The notes: generated by a model from the sequence alone, not told the origin. A stretch of DNA of 64,000 nucleotides from Streptomyces erythrochromogenes (GCF_036170895.1 NZ_CP108036.1:3658001-3722000); one strand, 5' to 3'. Counted from the stretch's first letter, positions 51,354 through 60,392 are shown. Translations and numbers: made by a program.

Positions 51354-52263
51354 TCCGGCCGCGCACGCCCGGCGTCGCGAGCCGGTCGTGCGCCTTCGCC
51401 GCCTCGGCGAGCGGGAAGACGTCCGCGACCCGCAGGGTGAGCGCGCCCTCCTCGACGAGGGACACCAGGCGGGCCAGCAGCTCCCCGTCCGCGGCGACCT
51501 CCTGCTCCTCCACCCGGATCCCGCGCTCCGCCGCCGGGGCGTGGTTCGGGATCAGTCCCACGTAGACCCCGCCGTCGCGGACCAGGGCCAGCGCGGCCCC
51601 GCCCAGGACGGCCGCGTCCAGGACCCCGTCCACCGGCCCGGCCGGAGCCCCGCCGCGCGGGACGAAGGCGGCCGCGCCCAGCGACCGTACGAGCTCCTCG
51701 TCCCCCGGGCCCGCCAGGGCCGTCACCACCAGGCCGGCCCGCGCGGCGAGCTGCACCGCCAGGCCGCCGACCACGCCCGCCGCGCCGGTGACCAGCACCG
51801 AGGCTCCGGGGGCGAGCCCCAGCTGCTCCACGGCGCGGGCGGCGGTCAGGCCGGCCAGCGGCAGCGCCGCCGCGGCCAGGTCGTCAGCGTCGGCCGGTGC
51901 GGCGGCCACGGCGGTGGCGTCGAGCACCGCGTACTCGGCGTGCGTGCCCAGCGGCTTCACCGTGCCGTAGTGCAGGCCCACCACCCGGTCGCCGCGGTTC
52001 CAGCCGGTCACCTCCGGGCCGGTCTCGTCGATCTCCCCGGCGACGTCCCAGCCGAGGCCCAGCCGCTGCCCGGCTCCGCCGAAGATCCCGGCGCGGACCC
52101 CTGCGTCCACCGGGTTGAGCCCGGCGGCCACGACCCGGATCCTGACCTGGCCCGCCCCCGGACGCGGCACCGGCACCTCGGCCAGTTCGACCCGCTCCGG
52201 GCCGCCGAACCCGGTCACCACGGCCGCCAGCATCGTCCGCCCGGCACTCGTCCGCTCGGTCAT
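51337..52263 (-). CDS. NAD(P)-dependent quinone oxidoreductase-like protein (zinc-binding dehydrogenase type)
   Basis: A 308-residue MDR superfamily reductase: catalytic domain ERVELAEVPVPRPGAGQVRIRVVAAGLNPVDAG, nucleotide loop ASVLVTGAAGVVGGLAVQLA, and a typical C-terminal FPLAEAAKAHDRLATPGVRGRIIL. The zinc ligands of true alcohol dehydrogenases are missing, as in quinone reductases. ATG at 52263; a longer frame to 52305 has no ribosome site. It is divergent from an HxlR regulator, the usual pairing in which the regulator senses electrophiles or quinones. Confidence 0.9.
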   Translation of the reverse strand: MTERTSAGRTMLAAVVTGFGGPERVELAEVPVPRPGAGQVRIRVVAAGLNPVDAGVRAGIFGGAGQRLGLGWDVAGEIDETGPEVTGWNRGDRVVGLHYGTVKPLGTHAEYAVLDATAVAAAPADADDLAAAALPLAGLTAARAVEQLGLAPGASVLVTGAAGVVGGLAVQLAARAGLVVTALAGPGDEELVRSLGAAAFVPRGGAPAGPVDGVLDAAVLGGAALALVRDGGVYVGLIPNHAPAAERGIRVEEQEVAADGELLARLVSLVEEGALTLRVADVFPLAEAAKAHDRLATPGVRGRIILTA

Positions 52264-52313
52264 CGTTCTCCCCGTTCCGTCGTCTTCGCTCGTTCCGATG
52301 ACCACTAACCTAG

Positions 52314-52360
52314 GGAGAGGTACTCTCCTTTCGTAAGTGCGTACTCCAAGGTGCGTACCG
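52314..52360. promoter_or_regulatory. Probable HxlR operator in the divergent control region
   Basis: GTACTC occurs at 52320-52325 and again at 52341-52346, exactly 21 bases apart (two helical turns), with a third copy GTACCG at 52355. A short inverted repeat GGAGAG-gta-CTCTCC (52314-52328) overlaps the first. The 116-base gap lies between the oxidoreductase and HxlR genes. Confidence 0.55.
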
Positions 52361-52379
52361 GACCTGGAAGTGGGTGCCC

Positions 52380-52796
52380 ATGGCCACCAGCACCGCCGCG
52401 GCCCGCCGCGAGGAAGCCCGTTCCGCCTACGACGCCTTCCTCAAGGAATGCCCCACCGGCCAGTTGCTGGCCCGGATCAGCGACAAGTGGGTCGGCCTCA
52501 TCGTCAGCGCCCTCGGCGAGGCCGACGACCGCTCCATGCGCTACAGCGACCTCGGCCGCAAGATCCCCGGCGTCAGCCAGAAGATGCTCACCCAGACCCT
52601 GCGCTCCCTCGAACGCGACGGGCTCATCACCCGCCACGTCACCCCCACCGTCCCCGTCCGCGTCGACTACCGGCTCACCGACCTCGGCAGCAGCCTCGGC
52701 TGCCTGCTCTCCTCCGTGAAGGTCTGGGCCGAGAACCACTTCGACGAGGTCAGCGCCCACCGCGACACCTACGACCGGGCCGCCGCGGCCTCCTGA
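52380..52796 (+). CDS. HxlR family transcriptional regulator
   Basis: A 138-residue winged-helix regulator with the HxlR signature: ECPTGQLLARISDKWVGLIVSALGEADDRSMRYSDLGRKIPGVSQKMLTQTLRSLERDGLI, then the wing VPVRVDYRLTDLGSSL. A cysteine (C25) at the N-terminal helix is the usual redox sensor position of this family. ATG at 52380 with GGAAG nine bases upstream was preferred over GTG 52374. It likely represses the divergent oxidoreductase. Confidence 0.92.
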   Translation: MATSTAAARREEARSAYDAFLKECPTGQLLARISDKWVGLIVSALGEADDRSMRYSDLGRKIPGVSQKMLTQTLRSLERDGLITRHVTPTVPVRVDYRLTDLGSSLGCLLSSVKVWAENHFDEVSAHRDTYDRAAAAS

Positions 52797-52838
52797 AATC
52801 AGGCGCGACCACCCACCCCGCAATGGCATGCTGACAGG

Positions 52839-53567
52839 GTGAACGGACCCGGCATTCAGCTCACCCTCGCGCCCGAACTGCGCCTCTTCGCCCCGCCCAG
52901 CCGGCGCACGGACCGCGTACCGACCGCGACCGACGGCGCCTCCAGCCTCGGCCACGTCGTCGAGTCCGCCGGGGTCCCGCTCACCGAGGTCGGCCGCCTC
53001 CTCGTCGACGGCCAGGAGGTCCCCGTCTCCTACGTGCCCCAAGACGGCCAGAACGTCGAGGTGTTCGGGGTCGAGCGCCCCCAACAGATCACCGGCGCCC
53101 CGCTCCGCTTCCTCCTCGACGTCCACCTCGGCACGCTCGCCCGCCGCCTGCGCCTGCTCGGCGTCGACGCCGCCTACGAGAACGAGGACATCGGCGACCC
53201 CGCCCTCGCCACCCGCTCCGCCGCCGAACGGCGTGTCCTGCTCTCCCGCGACCGCGGCCTGCTCCGCCGCCGCGAGATCTTCGCCGGCGCGTACGTCTAC
53301 AGCGACAACCCCGACGAGCAACTGCGCGACGTCCTCGGCCGCTTCGCACCCGCCCTGGCCCCGTGGACCCGCTGCACCGCCTGCAACGGGCCGCTCCACG
53401 AAGCCGACAAGGAGAGCGTCGGCGACCGCCTGGAACACGGCACGCACCGCTCCTACGACGTCTTCGCGCAGTGCACCGAATGCGAGCGCGTCTACTGGCG
53501 CGGCGCCCACCACGCCCGCCTGGAGCGGATCGTCGACGAGGCACTGGTCGAATTCGGCACCGCCTGA
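52839..53567 (+). CDS. Mut7-C ubiquitin/RNAse domain protein
   Basis: The 242-residue product has an N-terminal ubiquitin-like part (about 1-85; VDGQEVPVSYVPQDGQNVEVF) and a C-terminal Mut7-C PIN-like nuclease domain (about 90-235). The latter shows FLLDVHLGTLARRLRLLGVDAAY, the acidic RDRGLLRR segment and a zinc ribbon formed by CTAC and CTEC. The family is predicted to be RNase or tRNA-linked; activity has not been shown for it. GTG at 52839, 42 bases after the HxlR gene. Confidence 0.88.
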   Translation: MNGPGIQLTLAPELRLFAPPSRRTDRVPTATDGASSLGHVVESAGVPLTEVGRLLVDGQEVPVSYVPQDGQNVEVFGVERPQQITGAPLRFLLDVHLGTLARRLRLLGVDAAYENEDIGDPALATRSAAERRVLLSRDRGLLRRREIFAGAYVYSDNPDEQLRDVLGRFAPALAPWTRCTACNGPLHEADKESVGDRLEHGTHRSYDVFAQCTECERVYWRGAHHARLERIVDEALVEFGTA

Positions 53568-53603
53568 CGGAAGGCCCGACCGGACGCCCGCGCCTTCCGG
53601 GCC

Positions 53604-54089
53604 CTAGAAGGCGTAGGCGTCACCCGTGTCCAGAGCCAGCACCACGTGCTCGTTGTTCGCGCGGTTCCGGTCCGTCGCACCGCCGTTCCACCACGTGTCC
53701 ACCCGCACCACCACCTCCGCCGCCGGCTCCCGCAGCTCCAGCGCCAGCCCCACGTGCCGGCCCCGCCCGTGCAGCGGCAACGGCCCCGTCTCGCACACCA
53801 CCTCGCGCAGACCGGCCCGCGCACAGCCCTCCGCCAGCTGCTGCCGGTCCGCAAGGTCCGCCGACAGCCGCACCCGCAGCGTCGCGTTCGGCAGCGCGGC
53901 CGGCCCGTCGTTCTCCGGAACCAGCCACACCCGCAGCTGCGCCCCGGACAGGGCCACCCGGCCGCGGTACGACACGTCGGCCTCCGGCCCGGCCCACCCC
54001 GAACCCCACGCCTGCGCCGGCCCGGGCACACCCGCCCCGAGCGCCAGCAACCCCGCCACCACCACACTCCGTACGGCGACACGGCGCAC
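53604..54089 (-). CDS. Secreted protein with DUF11/CARDB-like beta fold
   Basis: GTG at 54089 with GAGGAGG nine bases upstream opens a 161-residue product; a longer frame to 54131 has no such site. A signal peptide covers about residues 1-27 (VAVRSVVVAGLLALGAGVPGPAQA). The rest is a beta-rich domain (ALSGAQLRVWLVPENDGPAALPNATLRVRLSADLADRQQLA; RHVGLALELREPAAEVVVRVDTWWNGGATDRNRANNEHVV) with one Cys pair. This pattern recalls CARDB/DUF11 folds of exported actinobacterial proteins. Function unknown. It converges on the Mut7-C gene. Confidence 0.72.
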   Translation of the reverse strand: MRRVAVRSVVVAGLLALGAGVPGPAQAWGSGWAGPEADVSYRGRVALSGAQLRVWLVPENDGPAALPNATLRVRLSADLADRQQLAEGCARAGLREVVCETGPLPLHGRGRHVGLALELREPAAEVVVRVDTWWNGGATDRNRANNEHVVLALDTGDAYAF

Positions 54090-54204
54090 CGCCACCACCT
54101 CCTCGCGTCTCGCGCGGAGGCTAGCCCCCACCCGCCCCGAAAAGTCGGACCATCACACGAACGAGGGCGCGCCCTCCCCCATCTGCCCTGCGTACCTTTG
54201 AGCC

Positions 54205-54540
54205 ATGCTGATCGCCCGCTCCGCCGCCCTCTTCTCCCTCGCAGCCCTCCTGGAGATCGGCGGCGCCTGGCTCGTCTGGCAGGGCGTGCGCGAACACAGG
54301 GGATGGGCCTGGATCGGCGCCGGCGCGATCGCCCTCGGCCTCTACGGCTTCGTCGCCACCCTCCAGCCCCAGGGCGACTTCGCCCGGGTCCTCGCCGCCT
54401 ACGGCGGGGTCTTCGTCGCCGGCTCCCTCGCCTGGGGCGCCGTCGCCGACGGCTACCGCCCCGACCGCTGGGACATCGCCGGCGCCCTCGTCTGCCTCGC
54501 CGGAATGGCCGTGATCATGTACGCCCCGCGCGGCCGCTGA
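54205..54540 (+). CDS. YnfA/UPF0060 family membrane protein
   Basis: The 111-residue product has four hydrophobic helices and the family hallmarks [18 protein letters not shown] at about residues 17-34 and the final [28 protein letters not shown]. It belongs to the small UPF0060 group, distantly related to SMR transporters. ATG at 54205. Substrate unknown. Confidence 0.92.
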   Translation: MLIARSAALFSLAALLEIGGAWLVWQGVREHRGWAWIGAGAIALGLYGFVATLQPQGDFARVLAAYGGVFVAGSLAWGAVADGYRPDRWDIAGALVCLAGMAVIMYAPRGR

Positions 54541-54602
54541 GCCACCCGGCCGCGCCTATGCTGGCGGTTAATCGCCCGTACGAACGACCGAGGAGCACGC
54601 AC

Positions 54603-55367
54603 ATGAGCACGGCCGGCACCCGAACCGCCGTAGTCACCGGCGCGAGCAGCGGCATCGGCGCGGCCACCGCCCGGCAGCTCGCCGAAGCCGGCTACCACGT
54701 CGTCCTCACCGCCCGCCGCAAGGACCGCATCGAGGCCCTCGCCGCCGAGCTCACCGAGGCCGGACACCCCGCGACCGCCCACGCCCTCGACGTCACCGAC
54801 CGCGCCGCCGTCGACGCCCTCGCCGCCTCCCTCGACCGCTGCGACGTACTCGTCAACAACGCGGGCGGCGCCATCGGCGCCGAGCCCGTCGCCACCGGCG
54901 ACCCCGCCGACTGGCGCACCATGTACGAGGTCAACGTCATCGGCACGCTCAACGTCACCCAGGCGCTGCTCCCCGCCCTCACCGCCTCCGGCGACGGCAC
55001 CGTCGTCGTCCTCTCCTCCACCGCCGGCCACGCCACGTACGAGGGCGGCGCCGGCTACGTCGCCGCCAAGAACGGCGCCCGCGTCCTCGCCGAGACCCTC
55101 CGCCTGGAGATCGTCGGCCAGCCCGTACGCGTCATCGAGATCGCCCCCGGCATGGTCCGGACGGAGGAGTTCGCGAAGACCCGCTTCCGCGGCGACGCGG
55201 AGAAGGCGGAGAAGGTCTACGCGGGCGTCGCCGAGCCCCTCACCGCCGACGACGTGGCCGACACCATCACCTGGGCGGTGACCCGCCCCAGCCACGTCAA
55301 CATCGACCTCCTGGTCGTCCGCCCCCGCGCCCAGGCCTCGAACACGAAGGTCCACCGCGAGCTCTAG
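54603..55367 (+). CDS. Short-chain dehydrogenase/reductase
   Basis: The 254-residue SDR has the nucleotide motif TGASSGIG (residues 12-19), NNAG (85-88), and catalytic S139, Y152 and K156 (YVAAK). The segment LEIVGQPVRVIEIAPGMVRTEEF is typical of the YdfG/serine dehydrogenase-like group that reduces short 3-oxo or hydroxy acids. ATG at 54603 with GAGGAGC upstream. It stands alone and converges on rtcB with a shared terminator. Confidence 0.92.
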   Translation: MSTAGTRTAVVTGASSGIGAATARQLAEAGYHVVLTARRKDRIEALAAELTEAGHPATAHALDVTDRAAVDALAASLDRCDVLVNNAGGAIGAEPVATGDPADWRTMYEVNVIGTLNVTQALLPALTASGDGTVVVLSSTAGHATYEGGAGYVAAKNGARVLAETLRLEIVGQPVRVIEIAPGMVRTEEFAKTRFRGDAEKAEKVYAGVAEPLTADDVADTITWAVTRPSHVNIDLLVVRPRAQASNTKVHREL

Positions 55368-55672
55368 GTCGTCCGCCTACAGCACCCCGGCACTCTTCAG
55401 GTGCGGCATCAGGGCCGCCGGCTTCAGCCCGGCGGCCCTCGGCATGCGGGCGGCCCCACCCTGCCGCAGGTGGAGTCCACAGGACGACGAGACCCTTTCG
55501 CGGCTGAACGACCCCGCCGCCGCAGCCGTCGCACTCGACCGGACCGAGCAGAGTTGCACCATGCGACTCCGGCGCCTGCGCACAGGCAAGGCCTGAAGCT
55601 CGACGCGGAGGGGCCCGGACCGATCGTGATCGGTCCGGGCCCCTCCACTCCCCCGACAGCCGCGCCCGGGCC
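55368..55672. other. Intergenic region with bidirectional terminator
   Basis: This 305-base stretch between convergent genes holds the hairpin at 55607-55646. The minus strand near 55379-55500 encodes a short frame ending AARMPRAAGLKPAALMPHLK, which may be a broken remnant, but I see no start or ribosome site. Confidence 0.45.
55607..55646. terminator. Perfect 19-base hairpin between convergent genes
   Basis: Arms GGAGGGGCCCGGACCGATC (55607-55625) and GATCGGTCCGGGCCCCTCC (55628-55646) are exact complements with a two-base centre. It lies 26 bases past the rtcB stop and about 240 past the dehydrogenase stop, so it can end both transcripts. Confidence 0.9.
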
Positions 55673-56866
55673 TCAGCCCTTGACGCAGATGACCTGCTTG
55701 AGCTTGGCCACGACCTGGACGAGGTCCGTCTGCTGGTCGATGACGTGCTCGATCGACTTGTACGCGCCCGGGATCTCGTCCACGACGCCCGAGTCCTTGC
55801 GGCACTCGACGCCCTTGGTCTGCTCCGCCAGGTCGCGCGCCGAGAACTTCTTCTTCGCCGCCGTCCGGCTCATCTTCCTGCCCGCACCGTGCGAGGCGGA
55901 GTTGAAGGACTTCTCGTTGCCGAGGCCCTTCACGATGTACGAGCCCGTGCCCATGGAGCCGGGGATGATCCCGTAGTCGCCGCTGCCGGCGCGGATCGCG
56001 CCCTTGCGGGTGACCAGCAGGTCCATGCCGTCGTACCGCTCCTCCGCCACGTAGTTGTGGTGGCAGCTGATCTCGCGGTCGAAGGAGACCTTGGCCTTGC
56101 GGAACTCCTTGCGGACGACCTCCTTGAAGAGGCTCATCATCGCCGCGCGGTTGAACTTCGCGTACTCCTGCGCCCAGAAGAGGTCGTTGCGGTAGGCCGC
56201 CATCTCGGGCGTCGCCGCGAGGAAGACCGCCAGGTCCCGGTCTACCAGGTTCTGGTTGTGCGCGAGACCCCGGGCCACGCCGATGTGGTGCGCGGCGAGC
56301 TCGTTGCCGATGTTCCGGGAGCCGGAGTGCAGCATCAGCCAGACCGAACCTGACTCATCGAGACAGAACTCGATGAAGTGGTTCCCGGATCCGAGCGTTC
56401 CGATCTGCTTCGTGGCACGTTCCTGACGGAACTTGACCGCATCGGTGAGGTAGTCGAACCGCTTCCACAGGTCCTCGTACCCCGGCACCGAGAAGCCGTA
56501 GAGCCGCGACGGGTCCACCGCCTCCTTGTGGAGGCCCATCCCCACCGGGATCGCCTGCTCGATCTTCGAGCGGAGCTTGGAGAGGTCGCCCGGGAGGTCG
56601 TTCGCCGTCAGCGAGGTCTTCACCGCCGACATCCCGCAGCCGATGTCCACGCCCACCGCCGCCGGACAGACCGCGTCCTTCATGGCGATCACCGAGCCGA
56701 CCGTGGCCCCCTTGCCGTAGTGGACGTCCGGCATGACCGCCAGGCCCTTGATCCACGGAAGCGTGGCGACGTTGTGGAGCTGCTGCATCGCTCCCGCCTC
56801 GACCGACGCCGGGTCGGTCCACATCCGGATCGGGACCTGCGCCCCCGGTACCTCTACATACGACAT
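55673..56866 (-). CDS. rtcB: RNA-splicing ligase RtcB
   Basis: RtcB joins 2',3'-cyclic phosphate and 5'-OH RNA ends using GTP and manganese. The 397-residue product keeps the metal site DIGCGM (D75, C78), GSGNHFIEF (H163), H180 in MLHSGSRN, H270-N271 and the guanylylated histidine H326 in ASHGAGRKMSR. It is slightly shorter than the archaeal enzymes and matches bacterial forms of about 400 residues. ATG at 56866. No archease or RtcA gene is next to it; the divergent neighbour is a DUF3558 lipoprotein gene. Confidence 0.94.
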   Translation of the reverse strand: MSYVEVPGAQVPIRMWTDPASVEAGAMQQLHNVATLPWIKGLAVMPDVHYGKGATVGSVIAMKDAVCPAAVGVDIGCGMSAVKTSLTANDLPGDLSKLRSKIEQAIPVGMGLHKEAVDPSRLYGFSVPGYEDLWKRFDYLTDAVKFRQERATKQIGTLGSGNHFIEFCLDESGSVWLMLHSGSRNIGNELAAHHIGVARGLAHNQNLVDRDLAVFLAATPEMAAYRNDLFWAQEYAKFNRAAMMSLFKEVVRKEFRKAKVSFDREISCHHNYVAEERYDGMDLLVTRKGAIRAGSGDYGIIPGSMGTGSYIVKGLGNEKSFNSASHGAGRKMSRTAAKKKFSARDLAEQTKGVECRKDSGVVDEIPGAYKSIEHVIDQQTDLVQVVAKLKQVICVKG

Positions 56867-57055
56867 AGGAATCAATCCCCCGAAACCAACAGAAAGGTGA
56901 GAATGCGCAAAAGCCTCGCTCTTGATCCCAAATACGACAGGGGACCGGCGCCAGCACCAGCGTGTGCGATAGACATTGTGTCCAGCCGCGCCCAAGTCGC
57001 GGCAACGCATTTTCCTGACCGTCGGGGGCCCGCCGGTCGAAGGGAGCCAGTGGAC

Positions 57056-57943
57056 GTGCAGCGCACAGCGGTACGGCGAGTCCTGCCCGGCCTCGCGATG
57101 CTCACCGCGCTCGCGGCCGGTGCGGCCGGCCTGACCGGGTGCAGCGGCGCGAGCGACGGGGGAAGCACCAGCGACTCGAAGGCCGGCGGCAGCTCCGCCG
57201 CGCCCGCCCAGCCGGGGAAGTACCGCAGCCTGCCCGCGCCCTGCAGGGCGGCCGCCGACAGCAAGAAGCTCAAGGCCATGCTCCCCGAGCCGGACGGCCT
57301 CACCCCCGAACAGCGCGACCAGCTGTACGCGGGCGTCGCCGACGCCTCGTACGACGGCGACCGGCACGTCGGCTGCCGCTGGACCTCGCAGACCCCCGAG
57401 GAGACCCGGCTGCTGTCCGTCGGCTTCGAGCGCGTGGTCTCCTACGACCGCGGCGCCGCCAGCGACGACGACAAGGCGAAGCAGGTCTACGTCCGCCTGC
57501 TCACCGACGCGCACCTGCCCTTCCCCGGCCCCGCCACCACCCCCGGCCAGGGCGCCGCCAACCCGGCCGGCCCCGCCGCCTCCCCGCCCCCGCCCGCCGC
57601 ACCGCCCGCGAGCGGCGCGCCGTCGGCCGGGGCACCGTCGGCCGGGGCACCGGCCGCGGGGACGCCCGCTCCCGGCACCAGTCCGTCCGCCCAGCCCGAG
57701 CTCGGCTCCCGCGTCCTGGAAGGGCTCGGCACCGAGGCGTTCCTGGACGACAAGCTGAGCGCCGCCGGGGCCACGGCCGCGCAGTCGCGCACCGTGCGGA
57801 TTGTGTTCCGCACCTCGAATGTCATCGTCAAGGTCGAATACAGCGTGCAGCCGACCCTGCCCGGCACCATCCCGCCGAGCGGCGAAACCCAGGACAGGGC
57901 AAGGCAGTTGGCGCAGGCTCTCGCCGAACGCTTCAACGAGTGA
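57056..57943 (+). CDS. DUF3558-type lipoprotein
   Basis: A 295-residue lipoprotein: signal peptide with lipobox C29 (LTGC), a Gly/Ser linker, then a DUF3558 fold (KYRSLPAPCRAAADSKKLKAMLPEPDGL; DRHVGCRWTSQTPEETRLLSVGFERVVSYDRG). A Pro/Ala/Gly-rich insert (about 165-215) interrupts it, and the end reads RTVRIVFRTSNVIVKVEYSVQP. Start: GTG at 57056 has AGGGAG nine bases upstream; GTG 57050 would be too close. It is a paralogue of the next gene, 112 bases downstream. Function of the family is unknown. Confidence 0.82.
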   Translation: MQRTAVRRVLPGLAMLTALAAGAAGLTGCSGASDGGSTSDSKAGGSSAAPAQPGKYRSLPAPCRAAADSKKLKAMLPEPDGLTPEQRDQLYAGVADASYDGDRHVGCRWTSQTPEETRLLSVGFERVVSYDRGAASDDDKAKQVYVRLLTDAHLPFPGPATTPGQGAANPAGPAASPPPPAAPPASGAPSAGAPSAGAPAAGTPAPGTSPSAQPELGSRVLEGLGTEAFLDDKLSAAGATAAQSRTVRIVFRTSNVIVKVEYSVQPTLPGTIPPSGETQDRARQLAQALAERFNE

Positions 57944-58055
57944 GCGGGGCGCCCCACACCCCCACGTGACGGCGCGCACAGCAGTGCGACGCCCGGTCGG
58001 GCTACCGTTGACCGGGTCCCGCGTCCGAAGAAGACCCCCGAGCACTGAAGGAACC

Positions 58056-58814
58056 ATGCACCGATCAGCCTCGCGCCTCACCCGCGTTCTCGCCTGCGCA
58101 GCCGTCCCGGTGATCCTCACCGTGGCCGGGTGTTCGTCCGACTCGGGCAAGGAATCGGCCGCGAAGGACGAGAAGAAGTCCGGCTCGTCCGCCTCTTCGA
58201 AGCCCGGCGAGAAGCCCAAGCCGGAGCTGGAGAAGGCCGCCTTCGCCACGCTCCCGGACCCCTGCAAGGCGCTCCAGGCCGGGACGATAGACACCCTCGT
58301 CCCGGAGGCGAAGGACAAGAACGGTACGGCGACCAAGTCGAACGACCTGGCCACCCGCGCCAGCTGCTCCTGGAACGGCCTGGACGAGGACGGTCTGAAG
58401 GGCTCGCAGTACCGCTGGCTGTCGCTCTCCTTCTTCCGCACCGACTCGCACGCCTCGCTCGGCGGCGCCAACAAGCGCGCCGAGGAGCAGTACGGCAAGC
58501 AGGTCGAGGCGGCGAAGGCCTCCGAGGGCGCGCAGAACGTGAAGGCCGAGGCCGCTGAGGGCCTGGGCGACCAGGGCACGTCGATCGTCTACTCGGTGAA
58601 GAAGGACGTCGACTTCTTCAACACGACGATCGTGGCGCGCACCCAGAACGTGGTCGTCACGCTCGACTACAACGGTGCCGCCTACGAGGGCGCCGGCGCC
58701 CCGGACCAGGCGAAGCTGCTCCAGGACGCGATCACCGCGGCCAAGGAGGCCGTGGGCTCGGTCGCGGGCGCCAACAAGCCTGCGGAGCAGCCCCAGTCCC
58801 CCCAGCCCCAGTAG
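58056..58814 (+). CDS. DUF3558 domain lipoprotein
   Basis: The 252-residue product has a signal peptide with lipobox C26 (VAGC), a Lys/Ser linker and a clear DUF3558 domain (AAFATLPDPCKALQAGTIDTLVPEAKD; RASCSWNGLDEDGLKGSQYRWLSLSFFR; VVVTLDYNGAAYEG). It shares the fold with the gene before it, without the proline-rich insert. ATG at 58056 with GAAGGAA upstream. DUF3558 proteins are abundant in actinobacteria and their role is not known. Confidence 0.87.
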   Translation: MHRSASRLTRVLACAAVPVILTVAGCSSDSGKESAAKDEKKSGSSASSKPGEKPKPELEKAAFATLPDPCKALQAGTIDTLVPEAKDKNGTATKSNDLATRASCSWNGLDEDGLKGSQYRWLSLSFFRTDSHASLGGANKRAEEQYGKQVEAAKASEGAQNVKAEAAEGLGDQGTSIVYSVKKDVDFFNTTIVARTQNVVVTLDYNGAAYEGAGAPDQAKLLQDAITAAKEAVGSVAGANKPAEQPQSPQPQ

Positions 58815-58939
58815 GAGCGGCGGCAGGTCGGGGCCTCGTGGAGCGCTGACTTCCGGTCACCCGTACGCTGTGCCTGCCGCAGCTCCGTAAAGGCGCGGTA
58901 AGCGCTCGGTCTGTGCTCGACAAGGGGAGGGGATCGCGG

Positions 58940-60301
58940 GTGGCCGCGATGCAGCTGACTCGTACGCACCGAATACTCATCGGTGTCGTGGTCGCCGGAG
59001 CCGTCGTCATCGCGGGCATCGGCTTCGCGGGCTCGTACGCCGCGGTGCGCGAGCTCGCGGAGAAGAAGGGCTTCGGCAGCTTCTCCCTGGTGTTTCCGAT
59101 AGGCATCGACGCCGGTATCTGCGTGCTCCTGGCTCTGGACCTGCTGCTGACCTGGATGCGGATCCCCTTCCCCCTGCTGCGCCAGACGGCGTGGCTGCTG
59201 ACGGCTGCGACGATCGCGTTCAACGGCGCGGCCTCGTGGCCGGATCCGCTCGGTGTGGGCATGCACGCCGTGATCCCGATCCTGTTCGTGGTGACGGTGG
59301 AGGCCGCCCGGCACGCGGTGGGCCGGATCGCCGACATCACGGCGGACCGGCACATGGAGGGCGTGCGCATCACGCGGTGGCTGCTGTCGCCGGTGCCGAC
59401 GTTCAAGCTGTGGCGCCGCATGAAGCTGTGGGAGCTGCGCTCCTACGAGCAGGCGATCGGCATGGAGCAGGACCGGCTGATCTACCAGGCGCGCCTGCAG
59501 GCGCGGTACGGGCGCTTCTGGCGGCAGAAGGCGCCGGTGGAGGCCCTGATGCCGCTGAAGCTGGCCCGGATCGGTGTCCCGCTCTCGCAGACGACGCCGG
59601 ACGCGCTGGCGGCGACCGGGATCGACCCGGCGGTGCTGCCTCCGCTGGAGCAGCAGCTCGCGGGTGCGGCTCCTGCTCTGGAGGCCCCGGTGACGGGTGC
59701 CGTGGCGGGTGCCCCGCAGTTGGACGGGCAGAGCGCGCAGGCCCAGCAGTTCCAGCAGCAGGACCCGGCTCAGCAGGCCCAGGCACAGCAGTCCGCGGCC
59801 CAGGCCCAGGCCCAGCAGGCGGCGTCCTCGGCAGCGGCCGCCCACACCCCGCCGGCGTTCGCCGTGGACCCGACGGCGATGCCCGCCGCCCACAACAGCG
59901 CCTGGTTCGCGGCGCCGCTGGCGCCGCAGGCCGCGTACGAGGGCGGCTACAACCCGCAGTACGTCGAGGGCCTGGAGCCGACCCCGGTCCTGGCCCCGAT
60001 GGGCCCGGACGAGCAGCAGACGCAGGTGCCCGTACCCGGTCCCCGCTCCGAGGCGGACCCGGCAGCCGAGGCGGGAGCCGACGTCGACGGGGACGCGGAG
60101 AAGTTCGCGGAGGCGGCGTACGAGGTCTTCCGCACCCACCTGGTGGAGAGCGGCGAGGTGCTGACCGCCGAGCAGCTCGACATACTGCTGGCCGACCGCT
60201 ACGGGGTGGTCCACCCGCGCAGCGGCTCGCTGATCCGCAAGATCTTCCCGCAGCTGAAGCTGCGCTACCAGCGGGAGCTGGAGAACGAGCACATCGCCTA
60301 G
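58940..60301 (+). CDS. DUF2637 domain-containing protein
   Basis: A 453-residue protein with four hydrophobic helices in the first 120 residues (ILIGVVVAGAVVIAGIGFAGSY; GIDAGICVLLALDLLLTW; TAWLLTAATIAFNGAASW; MHAVIPILFVVTVEAARHAV) that form the DUF2637 domain known from Streptomyces regulatory and conjugation-related proteins. A cytoplasmic part follows, with a Gln/Ala-rich stretch (about 262-300) and a winged-helix-like C-terminus (EQLDILLADRYGVVHPRSGSLIRKIFPQLKLRYQREL). GTG at 58940 with GGGAGG eight bases upstream. The C-terminus suggests DNA or partner binding at the membrane. Confidence 0.83.
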   Translation: MAAMQLTRTHRILIGVVVAGAVVIAGIGFAGSYAAVRELAEKKGFGSFSLVFPIGIDAGICVLLALDLLLTWMRIPFPLLRQTAWLLTAATIAFNGAASWPDPLGVGMHAVIPILFVVTVEAARHAVGRIADITADRHMEGVRITRWLLSPVPTFKLWRRMKLWELRSYEQAIGMEQDRLIYQARLQARYGRFWRQKAPVEALMPLKLARIGVPLSQTTPDALAATGIDPAVLPPLEQQLAGAAPALEAPVTGAVAGAPQLDGQSAQAQQFQQQDPAQQAQAQQSAAQAQAQQAASSAAAAHTPPAFAVDPTAMPAAHNSAWFAAPLAPQAAYEGGYNPQYVEGLEPTPVLAPMGPDEQQTQVPVPGPRSEADPAAEAGADVDGDAEKFAEAAYEVFRTHLVESGEVLTAEQLDILLADRYGVVHPRSGSLIRKIFPQLKLRYQRELENEHIA

Positions 60302-60327
60302 CGGCCGACTCGCCGGACGCGGACGCG

Positions 60328-60363
60328 GGAAGGGCCCGCACCCCTCGGGGTGCGGGCCCTTCC
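60328..60363. terminator. Perfect 17-base hairpin between convergent DUF2637 and lysS genes
   Basis: Arms GGAAGGGCCCGCACCCC (60328-60344) and GGGGTGCGGGCCCTTCC (60347-60363) pair completely around a two-base loop. It lies 27 bases past the DUF2637 stop and 30 past the lysS stop and can serve both. Confidence 0.9.
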
Positions 60364-60392
60364 GCGTGCCTGGCCACGGCCCGCGGCGGGTG

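Noticed and set aside
56867..58579. Extension of the rtcB frame far upstream
   Set aside because: The frame is open by chance through the divergent lipoprotein genes; RtcB begins at ATG 56866 with a normal length of 397 residues.
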